From NCBI GenBank assembly GCA_964615365.1, contig CAZTOU010000011.1:58361-122360 (forward strand): a stretch of DNA of 64,000 nt, written 5' to 3'. The notes under the pieces are model-generated. The model did not search any database. It had not been told where the DNA came from and saw only the letters and a program-made list of their open reading frames with translations. Below are positions 56,889 through 64,000 of the stretch, piece after piece. The stretch is from CAVXZE01 sp964615365 (GTDB taxonomy: Bacteria; Myxococcota_A; UBA9160; UBA6930). Within the stretch, counting starts at the first letter, position 1. Each line of letters begins with the position of its first letter. Position numbers and translations under genes: made by a program.

Positions 56889-59567
56889 ATGACGGTTCGC
56901 AATCTCGATGCCCTGTTCGGGCCACAGTCGATCGCGGTAGTCGGGGCCTCGAAGCTGGCCAACACCGTCGGCGCGGTGGTGGTGCGCAATCTCCTCGGGG
57001 GCGGCTTCGACGGTCCGGTGATGCCGGTCAGCTCGGAGCACGACGCGGTCGCGGGGGTGCTGGCGTACCCGGACGTGCGGAGCCTGCCCTCGGTGCCGGA
57101 CCTGGCGGTGGTCTGCACGCCGCTTCCGACGCTGCCGCCCCTTCTCGCCGAGCTCGGCGAGCTCGGTACCCGCGCCGCCATCGTCGTCACGGCCGGGCTG
57201 TCGCGCACGCAGGGCGAGACCGATCCCAAGCTGCGGCAGGAGATGCTCGCGGCCTCGGCGCCGCACACCCTGCGCATCCTCGGCCCGGACTCCCTGGGTG
57301 TCCTGGTGCCGGAAATCGGCCTGAACGCGAGCTTCGCCCACGTGAAGGCGCTGCCGGGTCGGCTCGCCCTGGTCTCCCAATCCCGCGCGCTCTGCGCGGC
57401 GGTGCTCGACTGGGCGGGATCGCGCGGCATCGGATTCTCGCAGTTCATCTCTCTCGGCAACAGCGCCGACGTCGACGTGGGAGACGTTCTCGACTACCTG
57501 AGCGGGGAGACCTCCACCTCTGCCATCCTCCTCTACCTGGAAGAGATCGTCGAGCCGCGCAAGTTCATGTCCGCCGGGCGCCGCTCGGCACGCAACAAGC
57601 CCGTCATCGTGATCCGCTCCGGCCGTCTCGGCGCGACCCGACGCGATGGCGTCCTTCACGCCAGTGCGCTCGCCGCGGAGGACGAGGTCTACCACGCGGC
57701 CTTCCGGCGCGCCGGCATGCTCCGGGCCTACCAGATCGACGAGCTCTTCCACGCAGCCGAGACGCTGGCCAGGTCGCGTCCCGCCGCCGGTGACCGCCTG
57801 CTGGTCCTGACCAACGGTCGCGGTCCGGGCGTGATGGCGGCGGATGCCCAGCTCGCGGGAGGAGGACGCCTCGCCGAGATCTCAGCCGAGACCCGGCGGC
57901 GACTGGAGGAGGTCCTTCCCAAGGCGTGGGCGGGGAGCAATCCGATCGACATCAGCTGCGATGCGCCGGGGGACCGCTTCGCCGACGCTCTCCGGATCCT
58001 GCTGGAGGAGTCGGAGGCGGACGGCACCCTCGTGCTCCACTCTCCCACCGCGATTGCCTCCAGCGAGGAAGCGGCTTGGGCGGTGGCCGAGACCGTCGCT
58101 GAGGTCGCCCCCCACAAGATCGTGCTGACCAGCTGGCTGGGAGGGGAGGGCGCCGAGCCGGCGCGGCGCATCCTTCGAGACGCGGACATCGCCACCTACG
58201 ACGCGCCGGACGATGCGGTCCGGGCCTTCCTCCACATGGTCCTCTATCGCCGCAACCAGCGTCAGCTGATGGAGACGCCGCCGTCGCTTCCCGAGGAGTT
58301 CGCGCCCGATCCGGACGCCGCGCGAGCGGTGATCGGGAGGGCGCTGGCGGCGGGCCGCGAGGTGTTGACCGAGTCGGAGTCCAAGGAAGTCCTATCGGCC
58401 TATGGAATCGCCAGCGTGGAGACCCGGATCGCAGCCGATGCCCAGGAGGCCGTCGAGATGGCCGGCGAGCTCGGCTTTCCGGTTGCTCTCAAGATCCTCT
58501 CGTCCCAGGTGACCCACAAGACGGACGTCGGAGGCGTGGCCCTGGACCTGGAGACGCCGCAGGCGCTGCGCGAAGCGGCCGACGCCATGCAGAAACGCCT
58601 GCTGATCCTCCAGCCCGGCGCGAGCCTCGACGGCTTCGTGGTGCAGCCGATGGCGCGGCGAACCGGGGCTCCCGAGCTCATCGTCGGAGCCGCCACGGAC
58701 CCGATCTTCGGGCCCGTGCTGCTCTTCGGCCGCGGGGGAATCGCCGTCGAGGTGATCGGCGACTCCGCGGTCGGGTTCCCTCCCCTCAACATGAATCTCG
58801 CCCGCGAGCTGGTGAGCCGCACCCGCGTGTCCAAGCGGCTGGGGAGCTCCCCGGGTCGTCCCCCGCCGGACCAGGACGCGATCTGTCTGACCCTGGTTCA
58901 GCTCTCGCAGCTGATCGTCGATCTGAGCGAGGTGATCGAAGTCGACGTGAACCCGCTGCTCCCCGACGAGAGCGGCGTGCTCGCGCTGGACGCGCGCATC
59001 CGGATCGCGCCGCCGGTGGGCCCGGAGCGGCTGGCGATCCGTCCCTACCCGATCGAGCTGGAGGAGACGATCGCACTCCCCGGCGGCGGGTCGCTGGCGA
59101 TGCGGCCGATCCGGCCCGAGGACGAGCCGGCGCACCGCGTCTTCTTCCAGCATCTCGATCCGCAGGACCTCTACTTCCGCTTCTTCGGTGCGGTGCGCAG
59201 GAACCCGCCGCACTCGCAGCTCGCCCGGCTCACACAGATCGACTACGACCGGGAGATGGCCTTCATCGCCTACGATCCGGAGCGGGAGGGCGAGACCCTC
59301 GGTGTGGTGAGGGCGATCTCCGACCCGGACAACAAGCGGGCGGAATTCGCGATCATCGTGCGCTCGGATCAGAAGGGGCGGGGTCTCGGCCGCATCCTCC
59401 TCGACAAGATGATCCGCTACTGCCAGGGCCACGGCACCGGCGAGATCATGGGGCAGGTCCTCGCCGAGAACGCCCCGATGCTGTCGCTGGCGCGGAGGCT
59501 GGGATTCGAGTCGAAGGCCACTCGGGAGGCGGGAGTCCGCGAGGTGCGGCTGCACCTGAACGATTGA
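56889..59567 (+). CDS. PatZ/Pat-like protein: NDP-forming acyl-CoA synthetase domains plus GNAT acetyltransferase
   Basis: 892 residues. Residues 1-about 700 are the ADP-forming acetate-CoA ligase alpha/beta domains (SIAVVGAS start, ILGPDSLGVL, SQSRALCAAVLDW, an ATP-grasp region from VLTESESKEVLSAYG). Residues about 735-892 are a GNAT domain (LAMRPIRPEDE, ITQ-like TQIDYDREMAF, then VRSDQKGRGLGRIL). The order matches the E. coli/Salmonella lysine acetyltransferase Pat (YfiQ). At the position of the catalytic His of true synthetases, Pat has Asn; here LHAS provides a His. ATG 56889, 12 bases after the M16 pair. Target proteins are unknown. Confidence 0.88.
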   Translation: MTVRNLDALFGPQSIAVVGASKLANTVGAVVVRNLLGGGFDGPVMPVSSEHDAVAGVLAYPDVRSLPSVPDLAVVCTPLPTLPPLLAELGELGTRAAIVVTAGLSRTQGETDPKLRQEMLAASAPHTLRILGPDSLGVLVPEIGLNASFAHVKALPGRLALVSQSRALCAAVLDWAGSRGIGFSQFISLGNSADVDVGDVLDYLSGETSTSAILLYLEEIVEPRKFMSAGRRSARNKPVIVIRSGRLGATRRDGVLHASALAAEDEVYHAAFRRAGMLRAYQIDELFHAAETLARSRPAAGDRLLVLTNGRGPGVMAADAQLAGGGRLAEISAETRRRLEEVLPKAWAGSNPIDISCDAPGDRFADALRILLEESEADGTLVLHSPTAIASSEEAAWAVAETVAEVAPHKIVLTSWLGGEGAEPARRILRDADIATYDAPDDAVRAFLHMVLYRRNQRQLMETPPSLPEEFAPDPDAARAVIGRALAAGREVLTESESKEVLSAYGIASVETRIAADAQEAVEMAGELGFPVALKILSSQVTHKTDVGGVALDLETPQALREAADAMQKRLLILQPGASLDGFVVQPMARRTGAPELIVGAATDPIFGPVLLFGRGGIAVEVIGDSAVGFPPLNMNLARELVSRTRVSKRLGSSPGRPPPDQDAICLTLVQLSQLIVDLSEVIEVDVNPLLPDESGVLALDARIRIAPPVGPERLAIRPYPIELEETIALPGGGSLAMRPIRPEDEPAHRVFFQHLDPQDLYFRFFGAVRRNPPHSQLARLTQIDYDREMAFIAYDPEREGETLGVVRAISDPDNKRAEFAIIVRSDQKGRGLGRILLDKMIRYCQGHGTGEIMGQVLAENAPMLSLARRLGFESKATREAGVREVRLHLND

Positions 59568-59571
59568 GCGC

Positions 59572-60840
59572 TCAGCTCCACACGCCGAAGATCCGGACCA
59601 GCACCAGCAGCGTGACGCCGACGACGGCGTAGACCACCCCGAGATAGGCGACGAAGAGATTGAGTCGCGAGGGCCGGAACTCGCGATCGATCAGGCGGGT
59701 CACGGCGTAGATGTTGAGCAGATAGATGAGCGGGTAGGCGATGAGCCCCGCCGAGACCGCCAGGATCACCAAGAAGACCGGTCTCTCCCAGATCGTGGCC
59801 AGGAGCAGACCTCCCAGGAGAATCGCGACGGTGTAGCCGATTCGCAGGGGCCGATGCTCCGAGTCGATGGGCTTTCGGGTCGCGGCCCTAAAGACCTGCT
59901 CGAGCATCCTCGGGAGCCCGTCGACGCTCGCGTAGTAGCTGCCCCAGACGGCGACGAAGGCCACCCCGATGAAGAGCGGGAAGGTCCACGCACCCACCGT
60001 TTCCGTGTAGATCCGCGAGAGCTGGACGGCCAGATCGATCCCCTCGAGGTCCACCCCGCGCGGATGCAGGACCAGCGCACCGAGGGAGAGAAAGATCAGT
60101 GCGACCAGCAGCGAGACGCCGAAGCCCACCCGAAGATCCAGCAGGCTGCTCCTCATCCCCGCCTGCAGGCCGCCCTCCCGAATCCACGCGTCGCGTTTCT
60201 TCACCGCCCATACCGAGTGCAGGATGGACGTGGCCGGATCCGTCGGCATTCTCATCAGCGCCACCAGCGTGGCCAGTGACCCGGCCGGAATCGCCGGAAC
60301 CAACGCGCTCGAGAGCAGCTCCGGATCGGGAAGCTCGAGGAAGAAGGCGACCAGGGTGGCCAGGACGAGCACGCAGGACATGACGATGCAGGTGATCTCC
60401 AGTCCCCGGTAGCCGCCGGCGAGGACCAGAGCCGCGGTGAGAACCGTGACGATCACGCACCACTGGTCGAAGGACACCTGCGGCCAGGCCGCCAGCAGGA
60501 TCGAGGCTGTGACGCTCAGGAGCGAAGCGACAGCGATGAAGGGAATCGTCGCCAGCAGGACTCCGAAGAACGGCATCAGGAAGATCTTGAGTCTCGGGAT
60601 CCGCATGTAGGCGTCGATCAGCGAGTTCCCCGTCGCCACCGCGTAGCGGGGGCCGTACTCGAAGACCGGGTAGGTGAAGACGTGGGCGAGCAGCATCACC
60701 CACAGCAGCGCAAAGCCGAACCGCGCGCCGGAGTAGGTGGCCAGGATCACGTGGGTCTGACCGATCGCCATCATCGCCCAGATCAGGCCGGGCCCGAGCT
60801 GCGCGGAGAACCGGATCAGCGCGTTCCTGGGCTTCGTCAT
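59572..60840 (-). CDS. Nramp-related integral membrane transporter
   Basis: 422 residues with about 11 hydrophobic helices. The first helix begins QLGPGLIWAMMAIGQTH; in classical Nramp manganese transporters the same helix carries the metal-binding DPGN, absent here, so the substrate may not be Mn2+/Fe2+. A later MRMPTDPATSI segment stands where the second metal-contacting helix (MPH) would be. ATG 60840 starts MTKPRNALIRF. It is 14 bases downstream of the DUF3795 gene. The family call rests on the overall pattern. Confidence 0.7.
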   Translation of the reverse strand: MTKPRNALIRFSAQLGPGLIWAMMAIGQTHVILATYSGARFGFALLWVMLLAHVFTYPVFEYGPRYAVATGNSLIDAYMRIPRLKIFLMPFFGVLLATIPFIAVASLLSVTASILLAAWPQVSFDQWCVIVTVLTAALVLAGGYRGLEITCIVMSCVLVLATLVAFFLELPDPELLSSALVPAIPAGSLATLVALMRMPTDPATSILHSVWAVKKRDAWIREGGLQAGMRSSLLDLRVGFGVSLLVALIFLSLGALVLHPRGVDLEGIDLAVQLSRIYTETVGAWTFPLFIGVAFVAVWGSYYASVDGLPRMLEQVFRAATRKPIDSEHRPLRIGYTVAILLGGLLLATIWERPVFLVILAVSAGLIAYPLIYLLNIYAVTRLIDREFRPSRLNLFVAYLGVVYAVVGVTLLVLVRIFGVWS

Positions 60841-60854
60841 CGGAGCGGAGGCAC

Positions 60855-61328
60855 CTAGTCCAGATCGACCGGAGTCTTGCACTGGTTGCAGCGCTTGGCG
60901 CCGCGGAACAACCCGTGGTTGCACTCGGGACAGAGGTAGCGCGCCTCCTCGTCACGGACCCACGCCTCGGTTCCGTGTTCTCGCCAATGGGGAATGGCGC
61001 GCAGGATGACCTTCTTTCCCACCGGCACCGGGAAGTTCTCGATGAGCTGGCAGGGAAAGTCGTCGCATTCGTGACATCCCGCGTAGCCCTTCTCCCGGGT
61101 GCAGTCCCGGACCCCGCAGGCCCTGCAGAACACCGAGAGCTTCTCGGACAGGCATCCTTCGCATTGGAGGTCTTCCTCCGAGAGGTTCTCCAGTCCCGGC
61201 ATGGCTCCCCGATAGACGCCCATCAGCTTCTCGGTGAATTTGCGGTTCTGGTCCCGGGTCGCGTAGTAGACGCCGCACACGCCGCAGTAGAGACCGCAGG
61301 GCGCCAGGAAGTTCGGATTCACCTCCAT
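60855..61328 (-). CDS. DUF3795 cysteine-rich protein
   Basis: 157 residues with 17 cysteines. The DUF3795 signature APCGLYCGVC lies at about 9-18, followed by CEGC, CRACGVRDC and GCHECDDFPC. A C-terminal zinc ribbon (CPECNHGLFRGAKRCNQC) is added. Probably binds Fe-S or zinc; function unknown. ATG 61328. It sits between a nitroreductase gene and the Nramp-like gene in a tight minus-strand run. Confidence 0.85.
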   Translation of the reverse strand: MEVNPNFLAPCGLYCGVCGVYYATRDQNRKFTEKLMGVYRGAMPGLENLSEEDLQCEGCLSEKLSVFCRACGVRDCTREKGYAGCHECDDFPCQLIENFPVPVGKKVILRAIPHWREHGTEAWVRDEEARYLCPECNHGLFRGAKRCNQCKTPVDLD

Positions 61329-61346
61329 CTGAGCCTCCCTCCTCGC

Positions 61347-61931
61347 CTATTTCCGAAAGTCGACGATCAGCTCGGCGAGGCTTCGCTTGGGAACGTGATG
61401 GACGTCCTCTTCGTCACGCCAGTAGCGGGTGTCTCCCCCGGGCTCCAGGTCTTCGAGGACCACCTTCTCCGCGGGCTTGCCGAGGGCGAGCACCAGCCGG
61501 ATCTTCAGGTGCTCGGGGAGGGCCAGCTCCTTCCGCAGCCGGTCCTTGTCGATCGCCCCGATCATGCAGCCCCCGAGTCCCTGTTCCACCGCCCCCAGCA
61601 ACATGGTCTGCAACGCGATTCCGTCGTCGCACCACCAATCCTTGGTGAGGGTCTCGTCGATCAGGACCACGATGTACGCGGTCGGCCGTTCTCCTGGAGC
61701 CGGGCCCTTCCAGTCCTTCAGGAAGGCGGCCCAGAACAAGCACGGGAAGATGCGGTCGTTCGTCGCCGGGTCTGCAGAGAGGTGGTACTTGAGCGGCTGG
61801 CGATTGGTCGCCGACGCGGTACAACGCGCGAGTTCCACCAGCTCCACCAGGGTCTCACGAGAAATGCGGTGCGCTTCATCGAAACGTCGATAGCTCCGGT
61901 TCTTCACGACGAGATCACGCAGACTGGACAC
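61347..61931 (-). CDS. Nitroreductase-family FMN oxidoreductase
   Basis: 194 residues from GTG 61931, preceded by GGAGGAAGCC; a TTG at 61961 would add ten residues. Family landmarks are KNRSYRRFDE at the start, ARCTASATNRQPLKYHL, GIALQTMLLGAVEQGLGGCMIG, and LALGKPAEKVV at the end. It is expected to bind FMN and reduce a small electrophile with NAD(P)H. Here GTG overlaps the tail of a decayed reading frame. It heads the run with DUF3795 and the Nramp-like gene. Confidence 0.87.
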   Translation of the reverse strand: MSSLRDLVVKNRSYRRFDEAHRISRETLVELVELARCTASATNRQPLKYHLSADPATNDRIFPCLFWAAFLKDWKGPAPGERPTAYIVVLIDETLTKDWWCDDGIALQTMLLGAVEQGLGGCMIGAIDKDRLRKELALPEHLKIRLVLALGKPAEKVVLEDLEPGGDTRYWRDEEDVHHVPKRSLAELIVDFRK

Positions 61932-62245
61932 GGCTTCCTCCTCTTCCCCGTATTGTGCCAAAAATCAGCCGACCCGAAACAAAAAGCTGGATTGCATCCG
62001 TGGTGGCAAACTCACTCTCGAGCGCATAGTTCTGCACGTACCAGCGGGCCAGTTGCTCGAGATCACGGTGGAGCCAGGTGCGCAGATTGCGAACTGCCGT
62101 TTCGCTACGAAACCTCGCCGATTCTTCCCCCGGAAGCCGTTGGTCCGATCCGACCGATCAAGAGATCGAGCAAAAACGATACGAGAAGGACCACGAAGAT
62201 CTCGTTGGATATGCATTCGCTATTCCGCCTGACTCGCGATGCCAT
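61915..62245 (-). pseudogene. Frameshifted remnant related to the LPP20-like neighbour
   Basis: ATG 62245 (AGGA nine bases upstream) opens 46 codons encoding a transmembrane helix (IFVVLLVSFLLDLLIG) and then stops at 62105. A second frame, open from 62157 to a stop at 61915 and lacking a start, continues with coherent coding-like sequence (EESARFRSETAVRNLRTWL, then a helix rich in WY). Over 33 ungapped positions from WLHRDLEQLARWY this second part matches the start of the gene at 62466 (WLERRFYAVASWY) at 11 identities. A one-base shift near 62130 would join the parts. The 3' end overlaps the nitroreductase start. Confidence 0.5.
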
Positions 62246-62465
62246 GGCACGATTCCTAACCCAACGGCCGGCATCAGTTCCCTTGGCTAGTCAGCGTCGC
62301 CCGCACTCGCCGGTTCGGTCTCCTCTTTCCCCGATTGATGATCTGTCAGGTATTGAGCGGAGACTCCTCGTGTTTCAGCTAGGGTTAGATGGCTTCTTGA
62401 CAACACCCAGCGTGCACCGGTGCGCGCCTACTCGCACCACCGCGGCTTGTACGTGGCGGGGTACT
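62246..62465. other. Intergenic region, nothing recognised
   Basis: About 220 bases between the decayed gene and the LPP20-like gene. Only short frames without family resemblance. Base composition is visibly lower in GC than the rest of the window. Confidence 0.5.
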
Positions 62466-64000
62466 CTAACGGTAGAACTCCCCCTTGAACGTCCTGCTGT
62501 CGTGGAAGCGCAACACAGTAAGTTTGAGGCTCTTCGATGTTGAGGGCTGCAGCGTATACCTGAACCTCCAATTTGAACCGCCTCCCTTTATTTCGAATGA
62601 CAGCATTCCGTTCACGAATGCCACATTCGATATCGTCCATTTCCCGGTCATATCGACCTTGAGCTCTCCGTCGTCAAAGGAGATTCTTACGTTCTTGGTC
62701 TCTCTGACGTCTGACCATCTCTCGCTCCAGGTACCTAGAAACTGAGCCAGTCTCCCCGAAGGATCGATCGAAGGTCGGGCATCGACTGCGCCTCTTGGCG
62801 AAGGCTCGTGTGCCCCAACTACTCCACCATCCCGCACCACACGCCACTTCCACTCCTTGCCCTTCACGTTGGTCGCTGTGCCTTCGATCACGTCACCGCG
62901 TATAGTGCCCTCATAGATCGCATAGCCGTCAGTGATATCCAGCTTCACCTTGTTTCCTGACTGCGCCCATTTGTCTCCTGTATAAGTGCCGAATTTGCTC
63001 GTGAAGCCGAGGAGTCCATCGCGCCTGAACCGTACGATGAATTTCCCTGTGAGGCTCGTCTGGCCCCACTGTCTGCCCGCCCATATCGAGCCTTCAAGAT
63101 TCGGGGGGCTCGAGGGAAGACGGCCTCTGGCCGGCTCGGTCGTTGGGGGCTCCGCATCCATTTCCCCCGCCTCTTCCGCGGCTGAAGCAAGACCGCCTCC
63201 CTGTTCGACTACTCGCGACAGCCTCGTGGACTTGCTGCCCTGCCAGCTCTTTGAAGCCTTCTGACCCCTCAAGACATCACACGAGGGGCTGTCCGTCGAG
63301 TATCGCTCCGTGGCGTATCCATTGCTCCAGCGCAGAATCAAGAAGCCGCCTTCCACTCTCCAGGTGTCACCCGCACCCACAACGAAGTCACCTGGCGTCT
63401 TGCTGCGACCCGATGAGCCATCGCTGTTCAACTTGACATGCGATACATGCCTCGTCTCCAGGTTCTCGGACTTCCATACGGTGTCGTGAAAGTACCTGGC
63501 GTTGGCGCAGGCCGATCCTCGGGACGGACGCCTGGAGCCTCCGGGCCTCTGCCCCCCGGAGGGCCTCTCGACTCGCTGGGGGGGCCGCTTCGGAGCACGA
63601 CTCGCGCGCGCCGCGCGCTTCTCCTCCTGCGACAGCATCAGCTCGCCCTCGAGCTTCTGCTCCACCGCCCGGATCACAGCCTTCTTCCGATAGGCCCGAG
63701 CCCCGCTCAGCTCCACGATCACCTTCTTCGCGACCTCGGACGCGACCCCCTCCACATAGAGCTCCACCAGGGAATAGGCCTCGAACTGGCCATCGCAGCG
63801 CTCGAAGCTCTGGACCCGGGATCTCCGACTCTCCTCCAGGTATCCCTCCACCAGCTCATCGACCAGAGCCTGGATCCGTTGCGAGGTAATCTCCTCATTG
63901 GAACGCTCGTGCTCCGTCGCGTACCAGCTCGCCACCGCGTAGAATCGGCGCTCGAGCCACCCCGACAGCACTCGCCTCGCCGACGCCTCCGCCGCCTCCT
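62466..64000 (-). CDS. LPP20-like domain protein with beta-rich repeats (5' end beyond window)
   Basis: The frame is open to the right edge; an internal GTG at 63971 would give 501 residues, but the preceding Glu/Ala codons suggest it starts outside. Residues about 1-125 (from 63971) resemble the LPP20/LpoB-like lipoprotein domain: WLERRFYAVASWYATE, then QFEAYSLVELYVEGVASEV. A basic, Pro/Gly-rich linker (120-155) follows. The rest has three beta-rich segments with repeated G-x-W and T-G-x-(F/W) phrases (GDTWRVEGGFLILRW, GSIWAGRQWGQTSLTGKF, LGTWSERWSD), like small lipocalin-type barrels. Function unknown. The lower GC of the 3' half suggests a different origin. Confidence 0.55.
   Translation of the reverse strand, partial: EAAEASARRVLSGWLERRFYAVASWYATEHERSNEEITSQRIQALVDELVEGYLEESRRSRVQSFERCDGQFEAYSLVELYVEGVASEVAKKVIVELSGARAYRKKAVIRAVEQKLEGELMLSQEEKRAARASRAPKRPPQRVERPSGGQRPGGSRRPSRGSACANARYFHDTVWKSENLETRHVSHVKLNSDGSSGRSKTPGDFVVGAGDTWRVEGGFLILRWSNGYATERYSTDSPSCDVLRGQKASKSWQGSKSTRLSRVVEQGGGLASAAEEAGEMDAEPPTTEPARGRLPSSPPNLEGSIWAGRQWGQTSLTGKFIVRFRRDGLLGFTSKFGTYTGDKWAQSGNKVKLDITDGYAIYEGTIRGDVIEGTATNVKGKEWKWRVVRDGGVVGAHEPSPRGAVDARPSIDPSGRLAQFLGTWSERWSDVRETKNVRISFDDGELKVDMTGKWTISNVAFVNGMLSFEIKGGGSNWRFRYTLQPSTSKSLKLTVLRFHDSRTFKGEFYR

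Noticed and set aside
55386..57752. A 788-codon minus-strand open frame across the M16 pair and the PatZ-like gene
   Set aside because: Antisense to three strongly supported genes and without recognisable motifs.

Overview
The window is a dense, high-GC bacterial chromosome segment with mostly short intergenic gaps, many 1-4 base stop/start overlaps (ATGA, GTGA) and frequent GTG/TTG starts. The gene content is Gram-negative: an outer-membrane beta-barrel, a LolA-like lipoprotein-sorting factor, lipoproteins and complete classical menaquinone synthesis. The mglB-mglA pair (polarity GTPase and its roadblock partner), the paired M16 peptidases, the stand-alone MFE-2-type beta-oxidation enzymes and the TVP38-flavoreductase fusion suggest the former Deltaproteobacteria (Myxococcota or a related phylum). 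This placement is inferred from gene content only. There is no prophage, CRISPR array, transposase or plasmid gene.

Layout. 1-12.2 kb: mostly minus-strand housekeeping genes, namely priA-def-fmt-rsmB-rpe followed by a LolA-like gene, then mglBA, and the ffs-dnaX-ybaB-recR block. Within it lie a divergent spermidine-synthase-like gene, an alpha/beta hydrolase whose nucleophile is replaced, and a perfect 70-bp palindrome. 12.4-20.1 kb (plus): tRNA-Ser(CGA), a broken GT39-type membrane glycosyltransferase gene, infA, a beta-helix acyltransferase, a stand-alone formyl-transfer/hydrolase protein, a zinc-protease-like protein, a mitochondrial-type EF-G and a RecA/KaiC-fold ATPase. 20.1-31.7 kb (plus): a MerR regulator and an apparently complete menaquinone operon (menG-F-D-HB-A-C-E, with MenH and MenB in one reading frame), then a second MerR regulator with a ferredoxin-nitroreductase.

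32-45.5 kb: a TerB-like protein, a TVP38/TMEM64-flavoreductase fusion, a short-chain dehydrogenase plus MaoC hydratase pair that together form an MFE-2-like (R)-specific beta-oxidation module, a class IV aminotransferase, two glycosyltransferases of the kind that act on lipid-linked sugars, a ThDP decarboxylase, and a TetR regulator divergent from an isoprenylcysteine-methyltransferase-like membrane enzyme. 45.5-48.8 kb: two methyltransferases, a hydrolase and an unrecognised coiled-coil-rich protein. 48.8-52.9 kb: a ferrous-iron operon (two FeoA domains, FeoB, a 59-residue Cys-containing FeoB-associated protein, then a porin) under a clear Fur box. 53-64 kb: YciH/SUI1, a CoA-binding protein, an active/inactive M16 peptidase pair, a PatZ-like acyl-CoA synthetase/acetyltransferase, an Nramp-like transporter, a DUF3795 protein, a nitroreductase, a frameshifted gene remnant, and an LPP20-like protein that runs off the right edge.

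The most unusual items are the MenH-MenB fusion frame inside a complete men operon; two MerR genes whose promoters share one architecture (TTGACA, 17 bp, TAGA-type -10 overlapping a palindrome, leaderless or nearly leaderless start); the hydrolase with Phe at the nucleophile; the 70-bp perfect palindrome; the PatZ homologue that keeps a His where PatZ has Asn; and the decayed gene at 62 kb that looks like a paralogue of its LPP20-like neighbour. Starts were chosen from family length and ribosome-binding sites, so some differ from the longest open frame. No database search was run.
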